Below are positions 8,581 to 18,783 of a stretch of DNA of 36,692 bases, piece after piece; the first letter of the stretch is position 1; each line of letters opens with the position of its first letter. Below the pieces are notes generated by a model. That model was not told the DNA's origin, searched no databases, and was given only the letters and a program-made list of their open reading frames with translations. The position numbers were made by a program, and so were the translations under genes. This stretch comes from Desulfobacterales bacterium (lineage in GTDB: Bacteria; Desulfobacterota; Desulfobacteria; Desulfobacterales; DTYH01), in contig DTYH01000162.1 of the NCBI GenBank assembly GCA_012961955.1, positions 1 through 36,692 on the forward strand, written 5' to 3'.

Positions 8581-10992
8581 CTACATAATTATTTGATTTT
8601 TAGATCGTTTAACAACACTCCTATGTGTCCTTAGAAGATACCATCCAGTCAATGTCATATAGAGAATAACAGCCACGATGGATATCCATTTCCCTACCTG
8701 AAATGTTAGTGGCACGTATTCAACTCGAATCCTGTGATGTCCTCCTGACAGCGGGATGGCACGAAGGATGTAGTTTGCAGGCATAACGTCATACCTTTTT
8801 TGGGTGCTCCCCGGCAAGGCCTTGGCACGCCATCCGTTGCTATATACATCAGTGATCAACAGGATTGAGGGATGAGGGAGATCAGCTTCAATAACAAGAT
8901 AGTCTGTGGATGACGCAACAACCGTTGCAGCCCCCTTTTCCTTTGATATAACGGGTTCAGGGTTCGGGTATGCTTCAAGGATCACCTTTTTGCACGGATC
9001 GAACGAGGCATCCTCCATCATATTGAGAATACGATTACGGTCCTTTATGACAATATAATCCTGAATCAACTGAAGATGGGGCATAATGTTCTTCTCCTCT
9101 ATAATTCCGATCTTGCCTCCTGAAGGAATAAATGCAAAGCGGCATCTTAGCATCCTGTACAGTGGATGAAATCGAGAAAACTTAACATATTGAGTCGCCT
9201 CGTCAGGAGAATACCCCTGAGTAAAGGTCATGAACTCTGCGTAACGTCTCAACACGACAGAATCGTAACCCCAAATATCCTCCATGCGTATAATCATCGC
9301 ACTATTCGGCCTCTCGAGGTTCAGAATCCTGTAATCACCAGGATGTTTCGACAAGATTCTTCTGATCTCAGGGACCCGAATAGATTCAATATCAAACGTC
9401 AAAAGAGAAACCTTTCCAAAGATAAAGATTTCCAGCATGGCCAGCAGCGCAGTAGCATAGACCATTTTTTGGAAAAACATCGAAAGAAAGAGGATAAGGC
9501 ATAATAGGAGACAGGTACCAGCTGAAGTCATCAAAGAGTTCGATGCAAAGTAACCTGCCTCTTGAATAAATTGGGGATTCGCGCAGTATCTTGCCGGAAG
9601 ATATGATTCATGTGTGGAATGTACTGCATGCATGATTTCCTGCCACAGGCCTGCCGAGTCTGTCGAGTTTGCTGAATACCGAATATATGCCCCCACAGTT
9701 CCAACAAATAGACCAAAAACCAGAATCGCGAGGATCGTTCTTCGACGAATATCCCTCCGTCTTATAAGGTTATCAAGACCGATGCCTGCAAGCATTGTGA
9801 TGAAAAGAGATGCCTGAAAGATAAACTTTGAGTAGCCACGAAACCTATCGAAGCCGGGGATCCAGGTATAAAGAAATCCAAATAATGGCGTGTATGCACC
9901 CAAGGCAAGCAAAACCAGGAACACAACCATGCTCAGTGAAAACCGACGGGCATTTCGCTCTCCGTAGATACAACCATATGTTGCTAGAATGAGTCCTGTC
10001 ATGCCTACAAAGATCGACATCTCCCACAGATACCAGCGTCCCCAATAGGGTAAGTCCGTACCATTCCCGAAGAAGTACGGCGCCAGAAATGTGATAAGGT
10101 TTTCAGGAGGAAATGAAAACCTAGAGGCAAATTCAAAGCTAAGGCCACGGCCTCGAATACTCTCTGCTGCTACTTGAATCCCGGTCAATACTTGAACTGC
10201 CCCTAAAGCACTGGCGCCAGCGTACATACTGAGAAACCCGAGACCTATTACTGTCCGTTTATCAGCCGTGAAAACGCAAAACCCACAATAGATCGCACCG
10301 GCAATGGCAGTGAAGAACACATGCTGCGGATATCCGGCAAGTACCTGCATAGTGACGGCAAACATGCCAGTGATACACCATCCCAATGAACGTTTCTCAA
10401 ATAATCCATCGATTGAGAGGAAGACAAGGGGTGCCCATGTCATGGTGCAAAGATGAGGGAGGTGGCCAGCTTGAACATGCATGAAGTAGGCTCCGCAGAA
10501 CATTAACAAGACCGACGAAAGGAGGGAAGCTAGTAGGTGTAACCCGCGATGGGAGGACCACAGGTACATAAAAATGCCGATAAGAAATACATGGAGCGCT
10601 ATACTGAAATTAATCGCCTTTGAGAGTGGCAATATCAGATAGAGAACGTTCGGAGGGTAGAGCAATGCCGACTGAAATCCTCCGAGAAAGGGGGTTCCTG
10701 AAAAGATGTGTGGATTCCATAGTGCAAGATTTCCGTGCTTTAGATGACTGAACCCAAACTCCCTCCAGTAGGCAAATTGCTCAAATACGTCAGCATGCGC
10801 CCTTGACAAGACAATTCCCCCAGTTGAAAAGAGAACGTTAGCAAACATAGCTATCGTTATGCCCAGGAGAAAAGTGATTGGAAGAAGGAGTGAAATCCTG
10901 GGCTTAACCCCCTGCCCCCTGTCTTTTACCGAGTACAATCCGAACATCTTCGTTTTTTCGTCCTTGCAACAGCTCAGTATTGTCTTCATCAC
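8581..10992 (-). CDS. YfhO-family membrane protein
   Basis: The 803-residue polytopic protein has the YfhO/GT-C pattern. After the first helix comes a large loop with HADVFEQFAYWREFGFSHLK and ALWNPHIFSGTPFLGGFQSA (about residues 65-107). About twelve helices follow to about residue 545, then a soluble region with GYDSVVLRRYAEF, and a final helix before a short basic tail. B. subtilis YfhO and Listeria relatives are implicated in glycosylating teichoic acids with polyprenyl-phosphate sugars; in Gram-negatives the acceptor is unknown. It is followed upstream by a second YfhO paralogue 70 nt away. The start may be internal (Met16 at 10947), because the first 30 residues are polar and unlike the paralogue. 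Confidence 0.8.
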   Translation of the reverse strand: MMKTILSCCKDEKTKMFGLYSVKDRGQGVKPRISLLLPITFLLGITIAMFANVLFSTGGIVLSRAHADVFEQFAYWREFGFSHLKHGNLALWNPHIFSGTPFLGGFQSALLYPPNVLYLILPLSKAINFSIALHVFLIGIFMYLWSSHRGLHLLASLLSSVLLMFCGAYFMHVQAGHLPHLCTMTWAPLVFLSIDGLFEKRSLGWCITGMFAVTMQVLAGYPQHVFFTAIAGAIYCGFCVFTADKRTVIGLGFLSMYAGASALGAVQVLTGIQVAAESIRGRGLSFEFASRFSFPPENLITFLAPYFFGNGTDLPYWGRWYLWEMSIFVGMTGLILATYGCIYGERNARRFSLSMVVFLVLLALGAYTPLFGFLYTWIPGFDRFRGYSKFIFQASLFITMLAGIGLDNLIRRRDIRRRTILAILVFGLFVGTVGAYIRYSANSTDSAGLWQEIMHAVHSTHESYLPARYCANPQFIQEAGYFASNSLMTSAGTCLLLCLILFLSMFFQKMVYATALLAMLEIFIFGKVSLLTFDIESIRVPEIRRILSKHPGDYRILNLERPNSAMIIRMEDIWGYDSVVLRRYAEFMTFTQGYSPDEATQYVKFSRFHPLYRMLRCRFAFIPSGGKIGIIEEKNIMPHLQLIQDYIVIKDRNRILNMMEDASFDPCKKVILEAYPNPEPVISKEKGAATVVASSTDYLVIEADLPHPSILLITDVYSNGWRAKALPGSTQKRYDVMPANYILRAIPLSGGHHRIRVEYVPLTFQVGKWISIVAVILYMTLTGWYLLRTHRSVVKRSKNQIIM

Positions 10993-11062
10993 CCATAGCC
11001 AGGTTCCTGGGGATACGTACGTCAGGTCTGCCTATCTGTCTCTAATACCAAACTCTTGCCCA

Positions 11063-13378
11063 TCATTCCTCACCTCTTGCTCCTCGCCTAAATACCCTTT
11101 TCCGTCCCCAGATGATAAACCAGAGAGAACAAACTAATGTCAACAGAGATATTATTCCTCCTATCCGAAAAGACCGTGACACGAATCGCAATTCTATCTC
11201 ATGCCTTCCATGCTCCAGTGGAATAACACGAAACAAGTAATTGCCGCAAAGGATTGGCACCTCTCTTCCATCTACCTCTGCTTTCCAACCAGGATAGAAT
11301 ATCTCGCTTAAAACGAGATAGCACGATTGATTGGCTGAGGTCCTAACTCGAATGCTCTCATTATCATAATATATAATAGAGCATGAACCCTCAAAATCCT
11401 CCTCGTCTTTCTCCATCAGCACGAATTCTTGATACCTGGGTTCAAGTACCACCATCTTAAGGGGATCAAACTCATCGCTCGTCATAAAATCGAGGATTTC
11501 ATTAGATGGTCTGACTACCGCCTTCCTGACTAGGATTGCCCTTGGAAGGTAGGTATCCAGCACAGCTATGTGTTTACCCTCCACTACATACCTTAGGTTT
11601 AGCATCTTCAGAAACCTGTGATTGTGGTCACTAATAAAAGAAGTTGTCACCACATGTTTTTCGGCCGGTAGCCCCTGACTCGCCTCCAAGTAAAGAATAT
11701 ATCGCTTAAGGATAAGCGGGTCGTATCCACCTATACATGGAAAGCGATAGAGGAGACCATCATTCGGTAAAAATATGCTTTTTGATATCAGTACCCTGCC
11801 TGGTCCAGTGTCGTATCTGATTCGGTCGATGAGAGCCTGCTTTTCTTCGGAAGTTGTGAATCTGTAAGGCTTGATGAACTGGAGAGAATATAGCCCCATA
11901 TCCACCATTACCATAGCCAAGACCGCAATCTTGAAGAGGGTTTTGCTTATCTTTTTTTTGTGGAACAGTATCAGGAGCACAACTGACACAAGAAAGAGCA
12001 ATGCAGACCTGTTAACTGAAAAGACAATCTTTTCAGGAATCCTTTGGACACAGGCAGGATCTATGGGCTCCTCAGCAAACGTCTTGAATAGGTAGAAAAA
12101 AAATTTATAAGGAAAGAGATGCATGGTAAGAGTGAACAAAAGGAGAATGATCCCTGCGATAATAAGAAATTCCCTTAAACCTTTTTTGAATGTTAAAGAC
12201 TCCTCTGCGTTCTGAAGGGAAATTCCTGACAATACAGCAACGCCAAAAACATACAGAAATAAGATCTGGGCAGGAACACGAAGGCTATGAAATCCTGGTA
12301 ATCTATAGAAAAGAGGATACAATGGATTATACTTACCCAACGATAGAAACAAGGCCAAAAGAATAAGCCCGGCAAAGAAACGTTGAATATTACGGAGGTC
12401 ACGTGCACTTGAGGTTGAGGCGAATATGAGACAAAGCGGGAATACGCCGACATAACCACACGTCTCCCAAAAATACCAATCCCTGGGGCTCAACCAGTAG
12501 GTTTGATCAACAGTGTTTCCAAAGATGTCAGGGATCAAAAACGACAGGAACATCTTGGGGTGGAGAGAGTCAATAGTTGCAAACCAGCAGCTTACTCCCC
12601 TAGCCCGAGTAGATAGCCTTACAAATTCCAGGGTTGGGAGGATTTGAATAGCAGCAATGGCAAAACCTGCGGATACTACGACTACTGAGCCAATGAATAT
12701 TCTAAGTGCGTTATCGATGTTTCGAACTCTGATGGAAACCCCTATGTGGAGAATCCCGAATGCTAACAGACCCAAGATTGTATAGAATGCAATCTGAGGG
12801 AATCCTCCAAGGATCTGAATTCCAAGGAATAGACCTGCAAATACTGCCCAGCCGAAGGATCTTGTCTTAAGGAATTTATAAAAAAAACAAAATATGAGAG
12901 GTATCCAGACATAATTTTGGACAAATGAGAGATGACCGGCATAAAGGTGCGCCATAAAAAACCCATTATAGGTAAAGATAATGGCAGCAAGGAAAGCGCC
13001 CCACTTATCTACAGAAAGAGAGCGCACAAAGGCATACATGAATAGTATGCCGAGGATGCAGTGGAATACGATGGTAAAACCGTAAGCGTATTCAGCTGGA
13101 ATGAGATAGAACAGGAAGCCGAACGGATAGAATACCGAGGCTTGAATATTTGCAATGAGGGGTGTTCCAGAAAATTGGTATGGATTCCAGAGGGGAAGCG
13201 TGCCGTGAACAAGGACATAATCCCGTACAAACTTCTTTACGGGATAAAAATACAGTACATAGTCTGAGCCAAAAAGAGCTCTTCCTGTAAGAATTACCTT
13301 ACCAAAAAAGATCAATACAGATATGGCGAGGAGAAAGATGGGAACCATTTCGAATAATCTTTGTCTGGCTACACTCAT
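11063..13378 (-). CDS. YfhO-family membrane protein, second copy
   Basis: The 771-residue protein is a paralogue of the gene at 8581-10992. It shares the first-loop signature LPLWNPYQFSGTPLIANIQA (about residues 59-78), then AHLYAGHLSFVQNYVWIPL, TLEFVRLSTRARG, and a C-terminal outer domain containing GYDPLILKRYILYLEASQG and FYPGWKAEVDGREVPI before a last helix. About twelve other helices are present. As in the family, it probably uses a lipid-linked sugar on the outer face of the inner membrane. It starts 17 nt after the stop of the ruined glycosyltransferase at 13395, so it was probably in one operon with it. The two YfhO copies have diverged well beyond recent duplication. Confidence 0.8.
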   Translation of the reverse strand: MSVARQRLFEMVPIFLLAISVLIFFGKVILTGRALFGSDYVLYFYPVKKFVRDYVLVHGTLPLWNPYQFSGTPLIANIQASVFYPFGFLFYLIPAEYAYGFTIVFHCILGILFMYAFVRSLSVDKWGAFLAAIIFTYNGFFMAHLYAGHLSFVQNYVWIPLIFCFFYKFLKTRSFGWAVFAGLFLGIQILGGFPQIAFYTILGLLAFGILHIGVSIRVRNIDNALRIFIGSVVVVSAGFAIAAIQILPTLEFVRLSTRARGVSCWFATIDSLHPKMFLSFLIPDIFGNTVDQTYWLSPRDWYFWETCGYVGVFPLCLIFASTSSARDLRNIQRFFAGLILLALFLSLGKYNPLYPLFYRLPGFHSLRVPAQILFLYVFGVAVLSGISLQNAEESLTFKKGLREFLIIAGIILLLFTLTMHLFPYKFFFYLFKTFAEEPIDPACVQRIPEKIVFSVNRSALLFLVSVVLLILFHKKKISKTLFKIAVLAMVMVDMGLYSLQFIKPYRFTTSEEKQALIDRIRYDTGPGRVLISKSIFLPNDGLLYRFPCIGGYDPLILKRYILYLEASQGLPAEKHVVTTSFISDHNHRFLKMLNLRYVVEGKHIAVLDTYLPRAILVRKAVVRPSNEILDFMTSDEFDPLKMVVLEPRYQEFVLMEKDEEDFEGSCSIIYYDNESIRVRTSANQSCYLVLSEIFYPGWKAEVDGREVPILCGNYLFRVIPLEHGRHEIELRFVSRSFRIGGIISLLTLVCSLWFIIWGRKRVFRRGARGEE

Positions 13379-13394
13379 TGTGTTATATCGTTAA

Positions 13395-14852
13395 CTAAGA
13401 GGTCGGCCTCGGCGTAAAATAGAAATATCTCCCCACCTTGTTTAGCCGGCAATACACAAAAACGGATTGTATAAGAGAGTCCGATGGCCTCTCAACCTCT
13501 CTGTTCGGATACTGATCCTCCCGTAACACGATAAGGTCAGAATACCTTTCCTTAATCTTATTTAACATCGGCTTGACACTCAGGACTCCACTATTCCACA
13601 AAATCTTATATGGATAAAGATCATTCATGACCGCATCCTGTTGAAATTCAAAAATAAATTGAGAACAGACAAGATTAAGGATTTTACGATTTCCAGGTCG
13701 AAAGTCTCTGATTTCCCTTTTTACCTGATCAGAATACCTGACCATCCCCAGATCGTTCTCAGATTTTGTAAAAGAATAGTCAGGTCTTTTTGCAAACGCA
13801 AATTCCACTACTAAAGAGATGCTGAGCAGCCCAAGAAGTACAAGAAAAAACGTAGATGTCTTCGCCGAATAGATCCTTTTTGTAAGAAAAACCAGCCAAA
13901 ACAGGCTCAAAAAAAATATATCGCACTTGCCCCCCTACCTTGCCCACCGTTATTATCAGCACCGATACAGAAAAAATAAAATACATAAAATAAGGGGACT
14001 CTATGATAATCCTCTACCGTTTCGATCCGAAAAGGTAAAATGAAGGCGTAATTACAGAAAACAAAAAAGACAAAAAAGAAGCTGCTTAAGCATATGGGCC
14101 CAATTTCTAATAAAATATTCCCAGAACACCGGATTTCTCGGAACAACAAAGACACTGAACCAAAACCCGTCCCCCCAGTAATAATGAGCAAAGATGGCAA
14201 AAAGTGTGGACAAAAAAAGACGACGTCCCAAACAGGAAAGCATCTGCCCGTACTCTTATAAGGAGATAGGAAAGACGTGAACCTGTTGCGGTCATGAAGG
14301 ACTCTTTGCAAGTAAATCCGACAAAACAACACACAAGGAAACAAGGATGCTTTTCCAAGGTGTCTCATTGTTCTTTTCGGCCAAGATAACGGCTAGCCCA
14401 GAAAAAAAGAACCATGGAATCATTTCTAAAATAAGCGGTGCGGGAAACGATCGCGCAATTGAGAAAAAAAGCAAGCCACAGCAAGTATGGAGACAAGGAG
14501 ATTCTCGTGAAGTTTGTAAGGAAAAAGGAGGTAAAATGCCGACAGAATCATGAAAACCATGGCGACTTTTCTACCTGTAATGAACTTGTTATTCTGTTGC
14601 TGGGGGGAAGCCAGCCACCAAGAAGTGATAAGCAGGTGTGTAATTAGTTAATATAAATTAGGGATTACTGTAATTAGCTGGACCGTATAAGTTCTTACCC
14701 TTTTGTATTGCGCTAATTGTACAGAGGTTAAGAGTTTCAAAAGTTGGGTCAAAAGGAGCGGAAAGGTGATCCCTTGCCCTACAAAACACCCTGCTTAAGG
14801 AAGTGATAATGACTATTATATAGACAACCAATACAATTCTATCGGCTGGCAT
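13395..14852 (-). pseudogene. Degenerate GT-C membrane glycosyltransferase
   Basis: Pieces of one polytopic enzyme can be followed across frames. The N-terminus starts at ATG 14852 and contains NLCTISAIQKGKNLYGPANY, a typical first-loop motif. The next part (about 14640-14460) is in another frame with FYLLFPYKLHENLLVSILAV, the His-Glu-Asn segment common in these enzymes. Then come WGDGFWFSVFVVPRNPVF (about 14180) and HRVPLFYVFYFF (about 14000). A last intact stretch of 171 codons (13910-13395) forms the helix and soluble tail. The N-terminal part stops near 14658, about where several hundred residues seem to be missing, and at least three further frame changes follow. The start overlaps the methyltransferase gene by 14 nt, so it was translationally coupled when intact. 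Confidence 0.7.
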
Positions 14853-15606
14853 CTGTATTCCCTTTCCACTTTTGAAGGATCAACAAAAAAGACACCCCGA
14901 AAGGAAAACTCAGGAATTGAAGACAACAAATCTCAGAGGTAAATAGGAAGGTTAGCAGAGCATTAAGCCATCGCGGTATACGCATAAAAAAATCAGAGCG
15001 GACAACCTGTTTCTTTGAAAAGAGTCTTTTTAACTTTCTCACTACCAGGATTGGGAGAATAAGAGCTGTGTTATAATAGCTGCTCTTTATCACCTTACAG
15101 TTGAGTTGATCAACCTTCTCAAGCAACCGATTCCGCGTGTAGCGTCGTCTGTGGTGCAGGGCGTCATCATGAACGCTCCACAACACGTTAAAGGCTGGTA
15201 CCGTGATGATGATATGCCCCCCAGGTTTGCAAACCCGCACCAACTCCTTTATTAGGAAAAAATCATTGTCAACGTGTTCGAGGACGTCAAGGCACGTGAT
15301 TGCTGAGAAACTATTATTCCTGAATGCAATGGGTGCATTGGCATCTGATCTTACAACAAGTTTTAGGTCTCTTCGACCCAAGAATTGGATTGCCTCTGGT
15401 GAGAGTTCCATACCGTATGCTGTTCCAAAGCCTGACAGGAGTTTCAGTATGATTCCGGTGCCACACCCGATGTCGAGTATGTTTCTCTCCTTAGTACCCT
15501 TTGCATAGAGTCGTCTTAGGATACTTTTTATCAGAAACTGTTTCCCAACAAACCACCAATGGGTTTGTTCGATCTGGTACATAATTGCGTATTCATCGTT
15601 TTCCAT
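14839..15606 (-). CDS. Class I SAM-dependent methyltransferase
   Basis: From ATG 15606 the product has 255 residues. Motif I LDIGCGTG lies about 45 residues in, followed by GMELSPEAIQFL (motif II acidic residue), AITCLDVLEHV and VCKPGGHIIITVPAF. This is the Methyltransf_11/25 pattern. The N-terminal MYQIEQTHWWFVGKQFLIK is typical of methyltransferases in O-antigen and exopolysaccharide loci. A C-terminal hydrophobic stretch (LLTFLFTSEICCLQFLSF) may attach it to the membrane. The substrate is unknown; sugar or lipid-linked intermediates fit the context. The open frame extends 15 codons upstream to a TTG at 15651, but the ATG fits the family N-terminus better. It overlaps the downstream glycosyltransferase remnant by 14 nt. 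Confidence 0.8.
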   Translation of the reverse strand: MENDEYAIMYQIEQTHWWFVGKQFLIKSILRRLYAKGTKERNILDIGCGTGIILKLLSGFGTAYGMELSPEAIQFLGRRDLKLVVRSDANAPIAFRNNSFSAITCLDVLEHVDNDFFLIKELVRVCKPGGHIIITVPAFNVLWSVHDDALHHRRRYTRNRLLEKVDQLNCKVIKSSYYNTALILPILVVRKLKRLFSKKQVVRSDFFMRIPRWLNALLTFLFTSEICCLQFLSFPFGVSFLLILQKWKGNTDASR

Positions 15607-15733
15607 AGATTTATGAGTTATACCCCCACTCCCGACCAACAAGCGTCCCAATGGTAACTGTTTGACCGGTGAGGTTTTTTCTTTGGCCTGTGGACAGTTA
15701 CCCTCACGTTTAACTGTACCGGAAAGACTAGCC

Positions 15734-15756
15734 TTTTGATGTGTTGAGCATCAAAA
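15734..15756. terminator. Weak hairpin after GT2 gene
   Basis: TTTTGATG-N7-CATCAAAA forms an 8-bp stem about 65 nt past the stop of the GT2 gene. There is no T-run after it on the minus strand, so termination there is doubtful. Confidence 0.3.
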
Positions 15757-15819
15757 ACTCTTCAGCAGTTGCATCGTCTGTCTTTTTACGGACCTTTTGC
15801 TATCCGTCATCGGGATGAG

Positions 15820-16563
15820 TCATAAATGATAATAATTCGCAAAATAGTAGTAATATACACGAAAGATTTCAATAAGTGTTCCTATTGAGTCTCTACTCAC
15901 TCTCACCTTAGAATCGAAGGAATGATACCAATCAACAGGTATTTCTCTTATAGTGTATCCGAGTTTCTGGGCAAGAAAGATAATCTCTGCATCATAGCCC
16001 CACCTTTCAATCCTTGATCGAGAAAATATGTCAAAAGCAGCCTTTCTTTCAAAGCCTTTTAACCCGCATGTAATATCAGAGACTCTCAAGCCAAGGACGA
16101 GTTTTGCGAACCTTCTAAATACCTCCCCCAGAAACTCCCGAAGCGGATTCTCACGCACCTTAAAAGACGACCCAGGGAGATGCCTGGATCCGATCACAAC
16201 GGGGGTACTGGCTTCCAGATGTTTTAAACATCTGCCGATAAACTTGACCGGTACAGCAAGATCGGCATCAGTAAAAATGACGCATCTCCCGAGCGCATCC
16301 AGAACGCCCGTTCTTACTGCATACCCTTTCCCACGGTTTACATGACAGCTTATCAAGCGTACATGCGAATTTCTATTGACAATACTGTTACAGATAGCTC
16401 CTGTGGAATCGGTGCTGCCATCATTGACAAGTATCATTTCATACCTCAACTGTAATCTTCTCAAATAGTCATCTAAGATCTCAAAATTGGGTTCTATACA
16501 AACTGACTCATTGTAGAGGGGAATTACAATAGACAACTCCGGATAGTATTGTTGCAGGTACAT
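15820..16563 (-). CDS. GT2 polyprenyl-phosphate sugar synthase, DPM1-like
   Basis: The 247-residue GT-A-fold protein has SIVIPLYNES (residues 11-20), VNDGSTDSTG (46-55), the metal-binding acidic motif TDADLAVP (98-105), VIGSRHLPGS and CGLKGFERKAA. It ends without membrane helices, unlike the longer dolichyl-phosphate synthases. This is the pattern of dolichyl/polyprenyl-phosphate mannose or glucose synthases, which move a sugar from a nucleotide donor to undecaprenyl phosphate on the cytoplasmic face. It would supply the lipid-linked donor needed by the GT-C enzymes encoded around it. It starts 2 nt after the stop of the DUF2723 gene, so the two are probably co-translated. The exact sugar cannot be read from sequence. 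Confidence 0.85.
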   Translation of the reverse strand: MYLQQYYPELSIVIPLYNESVCIEPNFEILDDYLRRLQLRYEMILVNDGSTDSTGAICNSIVNRNSHVRLISCHVNRGKGYAVRTGVLDALGRCVIFTDADLAVPVKFIGRCLKHLEASTPVVIGSRHLPGSSFKVRENPLREFLGEVFRRFAKLVLGLRVSDITCGLKGFERKAAFDIFSRSRIERWGYDAEIIFLAQKLGYTIREIPVDWYHSFDSKVRVSRDSIGTLIEIFRVYYYYFANYYHL

Positions 16564-16565
16564 GC

Positions 16566-18659
16566 TTATTGGAGCCCTCTTGTGGTCATAAATCTAATCA
16601 GTTTTTTCTGTTTTGGATTTAGCGATAGGGATTTCTTAAACGCTTCTTTTGCCTCGCTACGTCTACCAATTTCCAAATACATCAGCCCCAAATTATTATA
16701 AGTACCAAATTCTTTTGGATTGGCAGCGATCGATTTCTTGAATGCCTCAATTGCCTTATCAATATCTCCTATCTTAGCATAATAGTATCCCCATGTATCG
16801 TATAGCATGCCAACGTCCGTTGCATTCCTTGAATAGATTCTCAATTCAGCCAACGCCTCTTTATACATCTTCATGTCAGTGTACAAAACGGCAAGGTCTC
16901 TGTGGAGGACTTTATCATTAGTGCCAATACTTGAGGCCTTTCTTAGAAGTCCTATTCCTAGTGATTTTTGCCCCATAAATACCATCTCTCTCCCCATCTT
17001 AAAGAAAAAGTAACACGTAACCGATCTATTCATATAGTCTCGATAAAACGAGCCATTCATGCTCTCTGCTACATAATAAGGCCACGGATTGGTCTCTTCC
17101 TGAAGTGCTGCCTCGAACCTCTCAGGAGTTACAGCCCTGCATGTGAGGCCGTGTGGAATCAGGTCAAATCCTCGGTCTAAGGCAACCCTATCGTTAAATA
17201 ATGCCATATAGACATTCTTCCTGGTCCTTACTAATTCTTCTTCTATGATGTACCTCAGCTCTTCCCACTTGCCGAAAAAAGCGTGTCCCCCTTTGTACAG
17301 GAATGGCATCTTAAAAAACAGATTGTGACGGTCGTATATCTGGAGGTCAGGCCGAGCATTTTCCACCAGTCTGAGATAGGTGATTGGAAAGAGTATGTTA
17401 TCCCCCGCAATAATCAGGGTAGCGCCTCCTGAAGCACTTCTTAATATATTTATCCCATATTCGTACGCAGTGTAGTTTGTATGTTGGTCATTCCTGTACA
17501 GATTCATGCTTAGCAGAAGTACTGGTAAGAGTAAAAAACCGGGCTTAAGGCACAGTATCCAGATACGGTTCAAGGGTTCACAAGCGAATTGGTATTTCAA
17601 TATATTTGCCATTCCCTTGCCAATAAGAATTGCCACTACGATCGAGGTCGGAATCTCGAAAGGGGTGATCTCTAAAGAGATGATATTCAGAAATATGGTA
17701 TAAACCAGATCAAAAAGGATTATAAGGGCCCAAAATATCTTCCACTTCAAGCCTTTCTCACTGATCCATCCAACGGCTGCAAAGATCCAGAATATGTTGA
17801 ATTGTAGGTACATCTCTCTGACGGCCCCCAAAAACCGTGTGCCATATGTTGCCCAGGGCCTTCCAAACACATAAGCGTGTCGATGCGCGCTGGCACTCAC
17901 GTGGTTGATGAATCGCCACAACGTATCAGGATCTCCCCAGTGAATGGCAGCCCCTGCATGCGTTCTAATTGGAAGATAGATGTAGACAGAAAGGCCAACG
18001 ACAAAGAAAAAGGTTAACAGTAAAATATCTCTAACATTCAACACGGTTCTGCGGTCCGATAATATAATAAAGGTAAATACCGCAGGAGCTAACATTATGA
18101 TCTGCAAGTGGTTTCCAAAACTGAGCCCAACTATGAATGCAAACACAAGTAGCCTATCGCGGGATATGGTCTCATGCCACCAGCAGAGCAGTGTTATGAT
18201 AAGAGCAACAAAAAAGGCGTGGAAAGTGTAGACCTCCGCGCAGCATGCTTGTGACCAGAGGTTTACAGAAAAGGCAAGCAACAGCGATGCAGAAAATGCG
18301 GCCACCTTAGAACCTGTGCTTTTGATAATAATCCTGTAGGTCAGCCAGACGGTAAGGCTAGCAAAAAAAGCGGACATGACGTTCAAACGTAAGGCCACAT
18401 TTCCAACAGGAATCAGCGCGAATATCTTGCCGATCAAGGCATATAGGGGATAGCCTGAGTTGTGGGCATTACCAAGGCAAAAAGCGGATGCGATGAATTC
18501 ACCACTGTCGCCCGCATAGACGGTCGGGGACGTGGTAAATAAGTATGTTAGGAAACTAATTTCGAAAACCGACAGACCTATCAAGGACTCGTGGTCTCTA
18601 TGTTCGTTAGTCTCAGTGTATAACATCATCCCCGCCCGCCTCTCTTGATCGCTCGTCAT
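16566..18659 (-). CDS. DUF2723 membrane protein with C-terminal TPRs
   Basis: The 697-residue protein carries the DUF2723 signature in its first loop, VYAGDSGEFIASAFCLGNAH followed by NSGYPLY (about residues 47-73). About ten helices follow to about residue 405. A soluble region (about 410-590) comes next, then TPR units from about 590 to 690, including AIEAFKKSIAANPKEFGTYN and GRRSEAKEAFKKSLSLNPKQ. DUF2723 proteins are predicted GT-C enzymes related to protein O-mannosyltransferases. The start may be Met11/12 (18629/18626), because AGAGAGG-like purines precede those ATGs. It is divergently transcribed from the TMTC-like gene at 18784 across a 124-nt gap, and the GT2 gene follows after 2 nt. 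The TPRs probably bind protein partners or acceptors in the periplasm. Confidence 0.8.
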   Translation of the reverse strand: MTSDQERRAGMMLYTETNEHRDHESLIGLSVFEISFLTYLFTTSPTVYAGDSGEFIASAFCLGNAHNSGYPLYALIGKIFALIPVGNVALRLNVMSAFFASLTVWLTYRIIIKSTGSKVAAFSASLLLAFSVNLWSQACCAEVYTFHAFFVALIITLLCWWHETISRDRLLVFAFIVGLSFGNHLQIIMLAPAVFTFIILSDRRTVLNVRDILLLTFFFVVGLSVYIYLPIRTHAGAAIHWGDPDTLWRFINHVSASAHRHAYVFGRPWATYGTRFLGAVREMYLQFNIFWIFAAVGWISEKGLKWKIFWALIILFDLVYTIFLNIISLEITPFEIPTSIVVAILIGKGMANILKYQFACEPLNRIWILCLKPGFLLLPVLLLSMNLYRNDQHTNYTAYEYGINILRSASGGATLIIAGDNILFPITYLRLVENARPDLQIYDRHNLFFKMPFLYKGGHAFFGKWEELRYIIEEELVRTRKNVYMALFNDRVALDRGFDLIPHGLTCRAVTPERFEAALQEETNPWPYYVAESMNGSFYRDYMNRSVTCYFFFKMGREMVFMGQKSLGIGLLRKASSIGTNDKVLHRDLAVLYTDMKMYKEALAELRIYSRNATDVGMLYDTWGYYYAKIGDIDKAIEAFKKSIAANPKEFGTYNNLGLMYLEIGRRSEAKEAFKKSLSLNPKQKKLIRFMTTRGLQ

Positions 18660-18783
18660 GGGGGCAGATCAGGATCTGCACGCAAGGACCGTTGGAAGTA
18701 GTTGCAATCTACTATCTTTACAGGTGTGACTTTATCTGTTATTAACGAAATAATGTGGTCATTACGAAGGAAAATCATGCACC

